Below are positions 39,946-51,121 of a DNA stretch of 64,000 bases, piece after piece. The DNA is taken from contig JBGANR010000012.1 of NCBI GenBank assembly GCA_044222225.1, positions 79,192 through 143,191 of the forward strand, written 5' to 3'. Source of the DNA: JBGANR01 sp044222225 (GTDB lineage: Bacteria; Actinomycetota; Actinomycetes; Mycobacteriales; Mycobacteriaceae). The notes under the pieces are model-generated. The model did not search any database. It had not been told where the DNA came from and saw nothing but the letters and a program-made list of their open reading frames with translations. The position numbers and the translations under genes were made by a program. The first letter of the stretch is position 1. Every line of letters begins with the position of its first letter.

Positions 39946-40533
39946 ATGCTGGTAGCGGTACTCGTCACTGCGGTCATCGCCTTCGGGTTCCTCGTCGCGG
40001 CCCTGCTGCTCGGCAACGGGTGGCTGGCCGGGGCCTGCGTCGCGTTCTGTGTGATCGGCCTCATCGGGCTCGCGCACGACCCCGGCCGCGTCCGGCGCCG
40101 ATCGCGAGCCTCGGTCGTGTCCGGGACTCCGGACGCGGGCGTCGAGAACGCGTCGGAGTCGGGGCCGGGGGAGCCGGACGGTTCGGCGCCGGAACCGACT
40201 GTCGTGTTGGAGAAGCAGAGCGTGTCGGCGGAGGTGGGGGAGTCTGTGCCGGAGTCCGGGGAGCCGGAGTACTCCGACGCACCGACCCCGCCCGAGGGCT
40301 TCGCTGCGCAGCCGGAGGCCGTGCGGCCCTCGGAAGCCGAGTCGGAGTCGGATGCCGAGCAGGCCCCGGAGGCCAAGCAGGCCCCGGAGGCCGGGCCGGA
40401 GTCGGACGCCGAGGAACACGGCAGGCATGAGACGTCGGACGGGGCGGATCGGCAGGTCTTCGCTTTCGATTCCGAGCCGAGCGGTGAGCGGGCCCGGCAT
40501 CGGCGCGCCGCCGACGATCCCGACACGAACTGA
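39946..40533 (+). CDS. Small membrane protein with acidic tail, Rv2144c-like position
   Basis: A 195-residue protein with two adjacent membrane helices (about 2-24 and 26-44), a basic RVRRRSRAS patch, then about 130 residues rich in Glu, Pro, Ser and Ala with repeats such as EQAPEAKQAPEAGPES. Position after wag31 matches Rv2144c, also a small membrane protein. The tail looks disordered. Function unknown. Its TGA stop abuts the left arm of a palindromic element. Confidence 0.75.
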   Translation: MLVAVLVTAVIAFGFLVAALLLGNGWLAGACVAFCVIGLIGLAHDPGRVRRRSRASVVSGTPDAGVENASESGPGEPDGSAPEPTVVLEKQSVSAEVGESVPESGEPEYSDAPTPPEGFAAQPEAVRPSEAESESDAEQAPEAKQAPEAGPESDAEEHGRHETSDGADRQVFAFDSEPSGERARHRRAADDPDTN

Positions 40534-40613
40534 CTGACCGGTATCGACAGCTGTGCGAGGCGACGTGGACATATATGCCGCGTCGGTCCGCACAGACGCA
40601 GATACCGGTCAGT
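40533..40613. repeat. 81-bp palindromic element, second family
   Basis: Perfect 13-bp terminal repeats (ACTGACCGGTATC and complement) enclose a 55-bp interior in which CTGTGCG pairs with CGCACAG and CGACG with CGTCG. It sits directly on the stop codon of the preceding gene. The terminal sequence is unrelated to elements A-D, but the 55-bp interior length is the same. It could be a terminator-type hairpin or a mobile palindromic repeat. Confidence 0.8.
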
Positions 40614-40929
40614 ACTTTTCGGTGGTGTGCCGACTGTGCCGGTGGACGGCTGATTTCGCGTCCGGATCGGCTCGTCTGGCATACTGAACGACGCGTCGAT
40701 CCGGCCATCACCGGGGAGCATCCGGAAGAACGGTCCGCGAGGACCCAGTAGAACCGGACGGGACGGGCCCGTCACAGCCCGAACGGCCTGAAGGCCCGAC
40801 CCGCGGAGTGCGGGCGACGTCTTCGCGCCGGCCGAGTGGCGGCCGATCCGGCCGCAAGCGGGGTGGTACCGCGGTCGTCATCGATCGTCCCCGTGCCGAG
40901 ACCTGATTCTCTAGGCACGAGGAGTACAC
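40534..40929. other. 396-bp ileS upstream region
   Basis: This gene-free stretch contains the 81-bp palindromic element (to 40613), a possible promoter with CATACT at 40679-40684, and the ileS T-box leader (about 40694-40929). Nothing coding is seen. Confidence 0.7.
40694..40929 (+). promoter_or_regulatory. T-box leader of ileS (tRNA-Ile sensing)
   Basis: The canonical T-box sequence GGGTGGTACCGCGG spans 40861-40874. Upstream, an ultrashort Stem I is visible as CCGG-CCATCA-CCGG (40701-40714), with the isoleucine specifier ATC at 40707-40709 in the terminal loop, as in actinobacterial ileS T-boxes. Further GC-rich stems lie between. Downstream, CGTGCC (40892-40897) can pair with GGCACG (40914-40919), closing a hairpin next to the ribosome binding site GAGGAG (40919-40924). 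No terminator T-run is present, so control should be translational: uncharged tRNA-Ile frees the start of ileS. Confidence 0.88.
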
Positions 40930-44151
<3,222 letters not shown>

Positions 44152-44159
44152 CGCGGATG

Positions 44160-44187
44160 GCCCGGGCTCGTCGAGGCGAGCCCGGGC
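44160..44187. terminator. Bidirectional terminator between ileS and serine hydrolase gene
   Basis: GCCCGGGCTCG and its exact complement close a 6-nt loop in the 42-bp gap between two convergent genes. The 11-bp GC stem should work in both directions although T-runs are lacking. Confidence 0.7.
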
Positions 44188-44193
44188 CCGCGT

Positions 44194-45321
44194 TCAGAGG
44201 GCGCCGAGGATCGCCGTGAGATAGGCCTCGGACCGATCGGAGCCGATGATGCCCGGCGCCATCTTGTTCATGACGTACGAGACCGTCATCCGGCGCTCCG
44301 GGAACATGACCGTGAGCGATCCGCCCCAGCCGCCCCAGAAGCAGATCCGCTCGTCCGGGATGTAGGGGATCGTCGCGGGTTCGGGCAGCCCGAAGCCGAT
44401 TCCCCAGCGCAGCGGGATGCCGAGCACGAGGTCGACGCCGCGCGCCTGCTCGTCGAAGATGCGGTCGACGGTCGCGGGTGAGAGCGACACCCCGTCGACC
44501 GAGCCGCGGGAGATCACCGACAGCGCGCGGACGAGGGCGCGGGCATTGGTGTGCGCGTTGAGTGCGCCCATGTCGGCGCGTCGCCAGGCGATCGTGTTGG
44601 CGGCGGCCGCGGAGGCGACGGGGCCGGTGAAGGTGCGGACGACGGGCGCGTCGGGCGGCAGCGAGCCCAGGTCGAACGGAAGCGGCGGCGGCGGGACGAT
44701 CTCGGCGATGCGCGCGTCGTCGGCCTCTTTGGCGCCGATCTGCAGGTCGACGCCCAGCGGCCCGGCGATCTCGTCGGCGACGAACTGCTTGAGGGTCCGC
44801 CCGGTCACCCGGCGCACGATCTCGCCGAGCAGATGGCCCTGGTTGTTGGCGTGATACCCCGACGCCGTACCCGGCTCCCACCACGGCGCCTGTCGCGCCA
44901 GCTGCTCGACGGCCTTGTCCCAGTCGTACATGTCCTCGACGGTCCACGGCCGGTCCCAGCCGGACACCCCGGAGGTGTGCGCCATGAGCTGGCGCACGGG
45001 GATCGTGTCCTTGCCGTTCTGGGCGAACTCCGGCCAGTAGCGGGCGACCGGCGCGTCGAGGTCGACGAGCCCGCGATCGACGAGCAGCAGCACGGCCAGC
45101 GCGGTGATCTCCTTGGACGTCGACCAGACGTTGACGATCGTGTCGCGCTCCCACGGCAGCGTCCGCGCGGCGTCCCGGTGGCCGCCCCAGAGGTCGACGA
45201 CGGTCTCGCCGTCGATGTCGACCGCGATCGCGGCGCCGAGCTCGTTGCCGGAGGCCAACTGAGCCTCGAGTTCGGTCCGGACCGCGCCGAAGCGCTCGTC
45301 GTGGGTGCCGCCGATCTCCAT
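44194..45321 (-). CDS. Serine beta-lactamase-like hydrolase
   Basis: A 375-residue protein of the class C beta-lactamase / esterase (EstB, LipP-like) family. SxxK is S67-TSK70 in VWSTSKEI, and a YHANN block near residue 162 supplies the catalytic tyrosine. No signal peptide is visible, so it is probably cytoplasmic and more likely an esterase than a resistance enzyme. ATG 45321 has GGAGGG just upstream; the frame is open to 45444 but without support. It is divergent from the aconitase X genes. Confidence 0.82.
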   Translation of the reverse strand: MEIGGTHDERFGAVRTELEAQLASGNELGAAIAVDIDGETVVDLWGGHRDAARTLPWERDTIVNVWSTSKEITALAVLLLVDRGLVDLDAPVARYWPEFAQNGKDTIPVRQLMAHTSGVSGWDRPWTVEDMYDWDKAVEQLARQAPWWEPGTASGYHANNQGHLLGEIVRRVTGRTLKQFVADEIAGPLGVDLQIGAKEADDARIAEIVPPPPLPFDLGSLPPDAPVVRTFTGPVASAAAANTIAWRRADMGALNAHTNARALVRALSVISRGSVDGVSLSPATVDRIFDEQARGVDLVLGIPLRWGIGFGLPEPATIPYIPDERICFWGGWGGSLTVMFPERRMTVSYVMNKMAPGIIGSDRSEAYLTAILGAL

Positions 45322-45452
45322 GTGCCCTCCCGGTCGTCTGACGCGTGGCCCGCGCCTCGTCCATTCTGCGACCGCGTCGACGGGGCGGGGCGCGTTTCTT
45401 GAATGCGGGCTCATGTTCCGGAACGGTCGGCGATCGGCCGGCACCGTAGTAG

Positions 45453-45464
45453 TGTAATGTCACA
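45453..45464. promoter_or_regulatory. Candidate operator in the hydrolase/aconitase X divergent region
   Basis: TGTAATGTCACA is an imperfect palindrome (8 of 12 positions) of the TGT-N6-ACA type bound by several dimeric repressors such as GntR-family proteins. It lies in the 188-bp gap between divergent genes, about 45 bp before the aconitase X start. No regulator gene is adjacent. Confidence 0.35.
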
Positions 45465-45509
45465 TGGCGTGAGGCGGCGAGCGTGTGCCGCGTCGAGAGA
45501 AGGGGTGCG

Positions 45510-46781
45510 ATGAGCGGACTGACGCTGACGGCCGACGAACAGGGCATGCTCGACGGCGCCGACGGACCCGCCGTGGCCCTCGCGATGCGGGTGGTGACGT
45601 CGCTGGCCCGGGCCTCCGGTGCCGAGCGGCTCGTCGAGATCGTCGGCGCGCACATCGATTCGTGCCTCTACCACGGTCCCGTCGGCCTCGACTTCGTGCG
45701 CCGGCTGCGCGATCTCGGTGGCCAGGTGCGGGTGCCGACGACGCTCAACGTCGGCGCGCTCGACCTGCTGCATCCGACGCTCGTCCGCGCTGACCCGCAT
45801 CTGCCGCACGCCGCGGCGCGCGAGACGATGACGGCCTACGCCGACCTCGGCGCCCGGCCGACCTACACCTGCGCGCCGTATCAGCACGAGGCCCGGCCTG
45901 GGCTCGGCGAGCACGTCGCGTGGGCGGAGTCGAATGCCATCGCCTTCGCCAACACGGTGCTCGGCGCGCGAACGGACCGCTACGGCGACTTCCTCGACAT
46001 CTGCGCCGCGCTCACCGGCCGCGCGCCGTACGCCGGGCTGCACCGCGACGAGGCGCGCGCGGCGCGGATCGTCCTCGACGTCACCGGTGTGCCGGGCATC
46101 GACGACCCGGACGAGGTGACCGCGGCGGGCATCGGCTCGCTGCTCGGACGCATCGCGGGCACCTCGGTGGCGGCGATCGTCGGACTGCCCGGTGACCTCT
46201 CGGAGGACCGGCTCAAGGCGATCTGTGCGACCGGGGCGTCGTCGGGGTCCGTGGCGCTCGTCCACGTCGTCGGGCGGACGCCCGAGGCCCCGACCCTCGA
46301 CGCCGCGTTGCAGGGACGAGACCCGGAGCGTGTCGTCACCGTCACCGAGGCCGACCTCGCCGCCGAGATCGCCCGGTTGTCGACAGCCCCGGCCGGTGCG
46401 GTAGACGCCGTCTGCGTCGGTACGCCGCACGCGAGTCTCGCCGAGCTCGGCGAGCTGGCCCGGCTCGCGGCGGCCGGGCCGCCCGTCGCCGATGGGATGC
46501 ACGCCGTCGTCAACACTTCGCGGGGCACGCTGCTGCTCGCGCGCGAGGGCGGCGTCGCCGATGCGCTGCGGGCCGCCGGCTGGACGATCCTCACCGACAC
46601 CTGCTCGTACATGACGCCGGTGCTGCCGCCGGAGGTCCGCACGGTGGCGACCAACTCCGGCAAGTGGGCGTCGTACGCGCCCGTCAACCTCGGTGTCGAC
46701 GTCGTGCTGACGACCACCGCCGGGTGCGTCGACGCCGCGCGGACCGGCCGCGCCGTGCCGAGAGGAGCGCATCGTGGCTGA
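45510..46781 (+). CDS. Aconitase X large (catalytic) subunit
   Basis: A 423-residue DUF521 protein. Aconitase X enzymes are dehydratases; characterised members are cis-3-hydroxy-L-proline dehydratase in bacteria and mevalonate 5-phosphate dehydratase in archaea. Visible family features are the N-terminal LTADEQGMLDG, GAHIDSCLYHG (about 51-61), TYTCAPYQHEARPGLGEH, TDTCSYMTPV and the C-terminal TTAGCVDAARTG; the cysteines probably bind a metal or Fe-S cluster. ATG 45510 follows GAGAAGGGG. The small subunit gene overlaps its 3' end. Which hydroxy acid it dehydrates cannot be told; no proline catabolism genes flank it. Confidence 0.82.
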   Translation: MSGLTLTADEQGMLDGADGPAVALAMRVVTSLARASGAERLVEIVGAHIDSCLYHGPVGLDFVRRLRDLGGQVRVPTTLNVGALDLLHPTLVRADPHLPHAAARETMTAYADLGARPTYTCAPYQHEARPGLGEHVAWAESNAIAFANTVLGARTDRYGDFLDICAALTGRAPYAGLHRDEARAARIVLDVTGVPGIDDPDEVTAAGIGSLLGRIAGTSVAAIVGLPGDLSEDRLKAICATGASSGSVALVHVVGRTPEAPTLDAALQGRDPERVVTVTEADLAAEIARLSTAPAGAVDAVCVGTPHASLAELGELARLAAAGPPVADGMHAVVNTSRGTLLLAREGGVADALRAAGWTILTDTCSYMTPVLPPEVRTVATNSGKWASYAPVNLGVDVVLTTTAGCVDAARTGRAVPRGAHRG

Positions 46782-47262
46782 CCGGAACACGGGATCGATC
46801 GTCGGGGTCGGCCGGGTGGCGGGCGAGGCCGAGGGCGTCGTCGTCCACCTGGCCGAGCCGGTGTCGTTCTGGGGCGGCGTCGATCACGACGGCGTCGTCG
46901 GCGACGTCCGGCATCCCGACCGCGGCGTGAGTCTGGCCGGCCGGGTGCTGGTCATGACGTCCGGACGCGGATCGTCGTCGTCCTCGTCGGTGCTGGCCGA
47001 GCTCATCCACGCCGGGCGAGGGCCGATCGCCGTCGTGACGTGCGAGCCCGACGGGATCCTCGTCCTCGGCGCGCTCATCCCGGCGCTGCTGTACGACGAG
47101 CGGGTGCCGGTGGTCGTCGTCTCGGCCGACGACCTGCGCCGGCTGGGCACGGGCGACGCCGTGCGCGTCGTCGCCGACGACGCCGGCGCGGCCCGGATCG
47201 ATGTCAGCGAGCGAGCGATCCGGGATGCAGGAACGGCTCCGGGACGATCGTCCGGGAGGTGA
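46774..47262 (+). CDS. Aconitase X small (swivel) subunit
   Basis: A 162-residue DUF126 protein, the swivelling domain of aconitase X. It carries the glycine/serine loop LVMTSGRGSSSSSSVLAELI (about 57-76), whose serine is catalytic in characterised homologues, and PDRGVSLAGRVLVM before it. GTG 46774 overlaps the large-subunit stop by 8 nt, and GAGAGGAG lies upstream, so the two subunits are made together. Its last 59 bp overlap the convergent M1 peptidase gene. Confidence 0.85.
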   Translation: MADRNTGSIVGVGRVAGEAEGVVVHLAEPVSFWGGVDHDGVVGDVRHPDRGVSLAGRVLVMTSGRGSSSSSSVLAELIHAGRGPIAVVTCEPDGILVLGALIPALLYDERVPVVVVSADDLRRLGTGDAVRVVADDAGAARIDVSERAIRDAGTAPGRSSGR

Positions 47263-48634
47263 GCCACGCGTCGAAGAACGGCTCGAGGTCGATCTCGGTG
47301 CGTGCCTGAAACGCTCGTCGCAGGTCGGCCATCGACGCGTGGCCGCCCCGGTGCGCGGTGGGGAAGTCGCGGAGCGTCGCGAAGAACGGCTCGTCGCCGA
47401 TGGTGCGGCGCAATGCGTGCAGGAACAGCGGCCCGCGGCTGTAGACGGCTGTGAACTCCCGTCCGGCGCCCATGTCGAACAGCGGTGACGCCCAGAACGC
47501 CGCGTCGCCGCGCTCCTCGACGACGGTCTTGCGGTACCGCGCGTCGACGTCGACGCCGTCCTTGCGCTCCGGCCACAGGTAGTCGGCGGTATAGCTCGCC
47601 AGGCACTCGTTGAGGCAGATGTCGGCCCAGCTCGCGATGGTCACCGAATCGCCCCACCACTGATGGGCGTTCTCGTGGACCACCGTGTCGAGCCGGGCCC
47701 AGGGCGCGTAGACCGGGCGGGTCTGCGTCTCCAGGGAGAACGTCAGGGGTGTGTCGACGTAGATGCCGCCGGCCGATTCGAACGGGTACGGACCGAAGAG
47801 CTCCTCGGCGAAGTCGAGGATCTCGGGCAGACGCTCCTCGGCGGCCCGGCCGCGCTCGGTCCCGGGTGCGAACGCGCTGATGATCGGGGTGCCGTTCGCC
47901 CGCAAACGCTCCTCGACGGTGAACTTTCCGATCGCGAGCGTGGTCAGGTAGCCGATCGTCGGGTTCGTCGTCGACCAGCCGACGGTCCGGTCGTCGCCGT
48001 GGACGTCGTCGGTGCGCCGCAGGCCGATGGAGACGACCTCGTACTCCTTCGGCACGGTGGCCGTCACCGCGAAGGTCGCCTTGTCGCGCGGGGTGTCGTT
48101 GAGCGGGTACCACGTCGCCGCGCCGTGCGGTTGGCCCGAGGCGAAGGCGCCGCCGTCGGCCGAATACGTCCAGCCCTTTCCGCGGGTGTCGGGCGGAACA
48201 CCCGCGTACTCGACGTGGACGAGGAAGGTCGTACGCGGGAGGAGGGGGAACGCGGGGCTGACGGTCAGCTCGTGCTCGCCGTAACGGGTGAACGCCGCGG
48301 GACGTCCGTCGACCAGGACGCGCGAGACGTCCGGCCCGGAGAAGTCGAGGTTGAACGAGGTGAGGATGCGCGTCGCGGTCGCCGTGATCTTCGCGCGACC
48401 GGTGAGGACGTGCGTCGCGGGGCGGTAGTCGAGGGCGATGTCGTAGTGAGTGACGTCGTAGCCGCCGTTGCCGTCGTCGGGGTAATAGGCGTCGCCGACG
48501 CCGGGTGCGCCGGCGAACGGGCCGGCGGCCGACGCGGGAGCCGGCGAGGCGAGCAGCAATGCCGTCACGACGGGTATCGGCAGAAAGCGGCTTATAGTCG
48601 ATGACCACAGCCGCCGGATCCGTCGTCGGTCCAC
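47204..48634 (-). CDS. Secreted M1-family zinc aminopeptidase
   Basis: A 476-residue gluzincin metallopeptidase. An N-terminal signal peptide (about 1-36, ending ASPAPASAA) predicts export. The beta-rich N-domain is followed by the catalytic domain with HENAH (320-324), WWGDS and the third zinc ligand E343 in LNE. It lacks the long C-terminal helical domain of large PepN enzymes, as is common for short actinobacterial M1 peptidases. GTG 48634 has GGGAGGGGG upstream. Its end overlaps the aconitase X small subunit gene on the other strand by 59 bp. The substrate is unknown. Confidence 0.88.
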   Translation of the reverse strand: MDRRRIRRLWSSTISRFLPIPVVTALLLASPAPASAAGPFAGAPGVGDAYYPDDGNGGYDVTHYDIALDYRPATHVLTGRAKITATATRILTSFNLDFSGPDVSRVLVDGRPAAFTRYGEHELTVSPAFPLLPRTTFLVHVEYAGVPPDTRGKGWTYSADGGAFASGQPHGAATWYPLNDTPRDKATFAVTATVPKEYEVVSIGLRRTDDVHGDDRTVGWSTTNPTIGYLTTLAIGKFTVEERLRANGTPIISAFAPGTERGRAAEERLPEILDFAEELFGPYPFESAGGIYVDTPLTFSLETQTRPVYAPWARLDTVVHENAHQWWGDSVTIASWADICLNECLASYTADYLWPERKDGVDVDARYRKTVVEERGDAAFWASPLFDMGAGREFTAVYSRGPLFLHALRRTIGDEPFFATLRDFPTAHRGGHASMADLRRAFQARTEIDLEPFFDAWLTSRTIVPEPFLHPGSLAR

Positions 48635-48668
48635 GCGTCCCCCTCCCGAATCGCTCCTTAGCAGGCTA

Positions 48669-48751
48669 GCGGCGTCATATCGGTAGCCTCTGCGGACCGT
48701 TGCAACATCTATTGTCGCGACGGTCCCGTACGGCGATCGATATGACGCCGC
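48669..48751. repeat. 83-bp palindromic element, copy C
   Basis: Perfect 14-bp terminal repeats (GCGGCGTCATATCG and complement) enclose a 55-bp interior, 75 % identical by position to copy D and with the shared core TATTGTCGCGACG. It lies between the divergent M1 peptidase and DUF559 genes, 99 bp before the latter. With copy D it brackets the DUF559 gene. Confidence 0.92.
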
Positions 48752-48850
48752 ACGTTATCCACAGGTCGGGTCGATCGGCCCTCTATGCCGGGGTTGTGAG
48801 CCGCTCGCCGGAGTCAGACTCATCTGACATCGAAGTCGGGGGGCTGGATC

Positions 48851-49729
48851 GTGCAACAGGACTGGGGTGTCTACTCAGCGGCCGAACTCACGCGGCGGGG
48901 TGTCGACGATCTGCAACGGCGAAAGCTGTGTCGCGCGGGGCGGCTGGTGCGGTTGCGTCACGGGTGGTGGGCGGTGCCCGGGGCCGATGAGGACATCGTG
49001 TCGGCCGTGCGGACGGGCGGAGTGTTGGCGTGCGTCTCCGCGCTGGAGAAGCACGGGGCCTGGGTACCGCGGACGGACTCGCCGCATATCCGCGCGAGTG
49101 CGCGTGCGCGCCGGTCGGGGCGGCCGGTCGGACGCTGCAGCGCGGGGCGGGGTGGGTTCCCGTCAGCGGTGGACCCGGCCGACGTCGCTTTGGCGTGTGC
49201 ATCGCGTTGTCTGCCCGGCGAGCAGTTCGTCGCGGTCTGCGATTCGGTGCTCAACCTGCGAATACTCACCCCGAGTGAGGTCGTGTCCGCTCTGGCGAAC
49301 GAGTCGGCGTCGGTTCGGCGGCTGCTCGAACGCGTCGACGGCTCGTCGCAGTCGGGGACGGAGTCCCTCGTGCGGCTCCGATTGCGCTCGGCCCGGATCG
49401 GTGTGCGGACGCAGGTGGCGATCCCGGGCGTCGGTCGGGTGGATCTGCTCGTCGGTCGGCGACTGATCATCGAGATCGACAGCCGGGCGCACCATACTGG
49501 CGTCGAACACTATGCGACGGACCGCCGGCGTGATCGGATGTCGGTTGCGGGCGGATATCTCGTGTTGCGGATCACCTATGAGGACGTGATGTTCGGCTGG
49601 GAAGAGGTCTTTGCGGACATCGCCGCGCTGGTGCGTCGCCGGGAACATCAGCGCTGTGTCATATCGGTGGCCTCTGCGGGCCGTCGCGACGATTATTGTC
49701 GCGACGACTCGCTGCGGCGCTCGATATGA
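48851..49729 (+). CDS. DUF559 / Vsr-like endonuclease domain protein with N-terminal winged helix
   Basis: A 292-residue protein. The N-terminal part (about 1-70, WGVYSAAELTRRGVDDLQRRKLCRAG) resembles the winged-helix antitoxin-like AbiEi_4 domain; the C-terminal part (about 165-270) resembles the DUF559/Vsr-type restriction fold, with D198 and E208-x-D210 in VDLLVGRRLIIEIDS as probable catalytic residues, then YATDRRRDR. Such proteins are common in actinobacteria and poorly understood. GTG 48851 follows GGGGGG. Its last 25 codons and its stop come from palindromic element D, and element C lies just upstream. A link to DNA mobility or defence is inference. Confidence 0.75.
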   Translation: MQQDWGVYSAAELTRRGVDDLQRRKLCRAGRLVRLRHGWWAVPGADEDIVSAVRTGGVLACVSALEKHGAWVPRTDSPHIRASARARRSGRPVGRCSAGRGGFPSAVDPADVALACASRCLPGEQFVAVCDSVLNLRILTPSEVVSALANESASVRRLLERVDGSSQSGTESLVRLRLRSARIGVRTQVAIPGVGRVDLLVGRRLIIEIDSRAHHTGVEHYATDRRRDRMSVAGGYLVLRITYEDVMFGWEEVFADIAALVRRREHQRCVISVASAGRRDDYCRDDSLRRSI

Positions 49730-49735
49730 CGCCGG
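49653..49735. repeat. 83-bp palindromic element, copy D
   Basis: The right arm CGATATGACGCCGG is intact and the left arm differs at two bases. The 55-bp interior contains a second palindrome: CGTCGCGAC and its complement around GATTATT. The whole could form one long hairpin. The TGA stop of the DUF559 gene lies within the right arm, inside ATATGACG. Confidence 0.9.
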
Positions 49736-49762
49736 GCAGCGGAGACCGTCGGTGTCCGGCCC

Positions 49763-49768
49763 TAGGAT
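49763..49768 (+). promoter_or_regulatory. Predicted -10 box for leaderless dinB mRNA
   Basis: TAGGAT ends 6 nt before GTG 49775, just downstream of palindromic element D. No ribosome binding site is present at normal spacing. Confidence 0.5.
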
Positions 49769-49774
49769 CGGCGC

Positions 49775-51112
49775 GTGAGCAACGGGCGCTGGGTGATGCA
49801 CCTCGACATGGACGCGTTCTTCGCGTCGGTCGAGCAGCTCACCCGTCCGACGCTGCGGGGACGGCCCGTGCTCGTCGGTGGGCTCGGCGGCCGGGGTGTC
49901 GTCGCGGGGGCGTCGTATGAGGCGCGGGTGTTCGGGGCACGCTCGGCGATGCCGATTCACCAGGCACGACGTCTCGTCGGCATGGGCGCGGTCGTGTTGC
50001 CGCCGCGGGGCTCGGTCTACCGGGTGGCGAGCAGGCGGGTGTTCGGCGTCGTTCGCGACATCGCCGGAACCATCGAGATGCTGTCCTTCGACGAGGCGTT
50101 CGCCGAGCCGGAGGCTCTGGCCGGCGTCGACGGCGAGACGGCCTCGTCGTACGCCGAGGCACTGCGGGCACGGATCCGCACCGAGACGGGCCTGACGGCG
50201 TCCGTCGGTCTGGGCAATGGCAAGCAGGTGGCGAAGATCGCGTCCGGAATGGCCAAACCGGACGGCGTCGTCGTCGTGCCGCCGGGCGCCGAGCGGGCCT
50301 TTCTCGCGCCGCTGTCGGTGCGCAAGCTGTGGGGGATCGGCCCGGTGGCCGGGGATCGTCTGGCGAAGCTCGGCATCGAGACGATCGGCGACCTCGCCGC
50401 GCTGAGCGACGTCGAGGTGATCGCCGTTCTCGGGGCGACGCACGGACCCGCGCTCGTCCGGCTGGCCCGGGGTGTCGACGAGCGCCCGATCGCCACCCGG
50501 GCGGAGGCCAAACAGATCAGCGCCGAGTCGACGTTCGAAGTCGACATCGTCGACGCCGGACCGTTGCGCGCCGCCGTGGAGGCGTCGGCCGAGTCGGCGC
50601 ATCGCCGGCTCGTCGCCGACGGACGCGGTGCCCGCACCGTCACCGTCAAGCTCAAACTGTCCGACATGTCGGTGCTCTCGCGCTCGGCCACGCTGGCTGC
50701 GGCCACCACCGACCTCGCGACGCTCGTCGGCGCCGCCCGGCGGGTGACGCTCGACCCGCGCGAGATCGGCCCGATCCGGCTGGTCGGCGTCGGCTACTCC
50801 GGGCTGTCGGCGGTCGAGCAGTTCTCCCTCTTCCCCGAGTTCGACGCGCCCGACGCCGATCCGATCGCTGCCGAACAGGCGCCGCAGCCGGCCCGCACGC
50901 CGCGAGACCGCCTGCACACCGGGCGCGACGTCCACCACCCGGAGCACGGTCACGGCTGGGTGCAGGGCGCCGGACACGGCGTCGTCACGGTGCGCTTCGA
51001 GACGCGGACGTCGGGCCCGGGGCGGGTGGTCACGTTCGATCTCGACGACCCGGCCCTGGAGCCGGCGGACCCGTTGGTCTCGCTCGACTGGCCCGACGAC
51101 CCGGACGATTGA
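49775..51112 (+). CDS. dinB: DNA polymerase IV (Y family)
   Basis: A translesion polymerase of 445 residues. MHLDMDAFFASVEQ (8-21) holds the first catalytic Asp (D11), and SFDEAF near 104-109 the second acidic pair. The helix-hairpin-helix region (IGPVAGDRLAKLGIETIGDLA) and little-finger domain follow. A beta-clamp motif QFSLF lies at 349-353. About 90 further residues form a small C-terminal domain (HTGRDVHHPEHGHGWVQG) seen in actinobacterial DinB proteins. It matches Rv1537 (dinX), which follows ileS in M. tuberculosis. The start is set by the -10 box. Confidence 0.93.
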   Translation: MSNGRWVMHLDMDAFFASVEQLTRPTLRGRPVLVGGLGGRGVVAGASYEARVFGARSAMPIHQARRLVGMGAVVLPPRGSVYRVASRRVFGVVRDIAGTIEMLSFDEAFAEPEALAGVDGETASSYAEALRARIRTETGLTASVGLGNGKQVAKIASGMAKPDGVVVVPPGAERAFLAPLSVRKLWGIGPVAGDRLAKLGIETIGDLAALSDVEVIAVLGATHGPALVRLARGVDERPIATRAEAKQISAESTFEVDIVDAGPLRAAVEASAESAHRRLVADGRGARTVTVKLKLSDMSVLSRSATLAAATTDLATLVGAARRVTLDPREIGPIRLVGVGYSGLSAVEQFSLFPEFDAPDADPIAAEQAPQPARTPRDRLHTGRDVHHPEHGHGWVQGAGHGVVTVRFETRTSGPGRVVTFDLDDPALEPADPLVSLDWPDDPDD

Positions 51113-51121
51113 CAGCCTTTA

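Noticed and set aside
44194..45444. Serine hydrolase as an exported beta-lactamase with the longer start
   Set aside because: The upstream 41 codons lack a signal peptide, and the best ribosome binding site precedes ATG 45321.
48669..49735. Elements C and D as ends of a classical IS element
   Set aside because: The enclosed gene has no transposase motifs, each element is itself a complete palindrome with both ends, and no target-site duplication flanks the unit.
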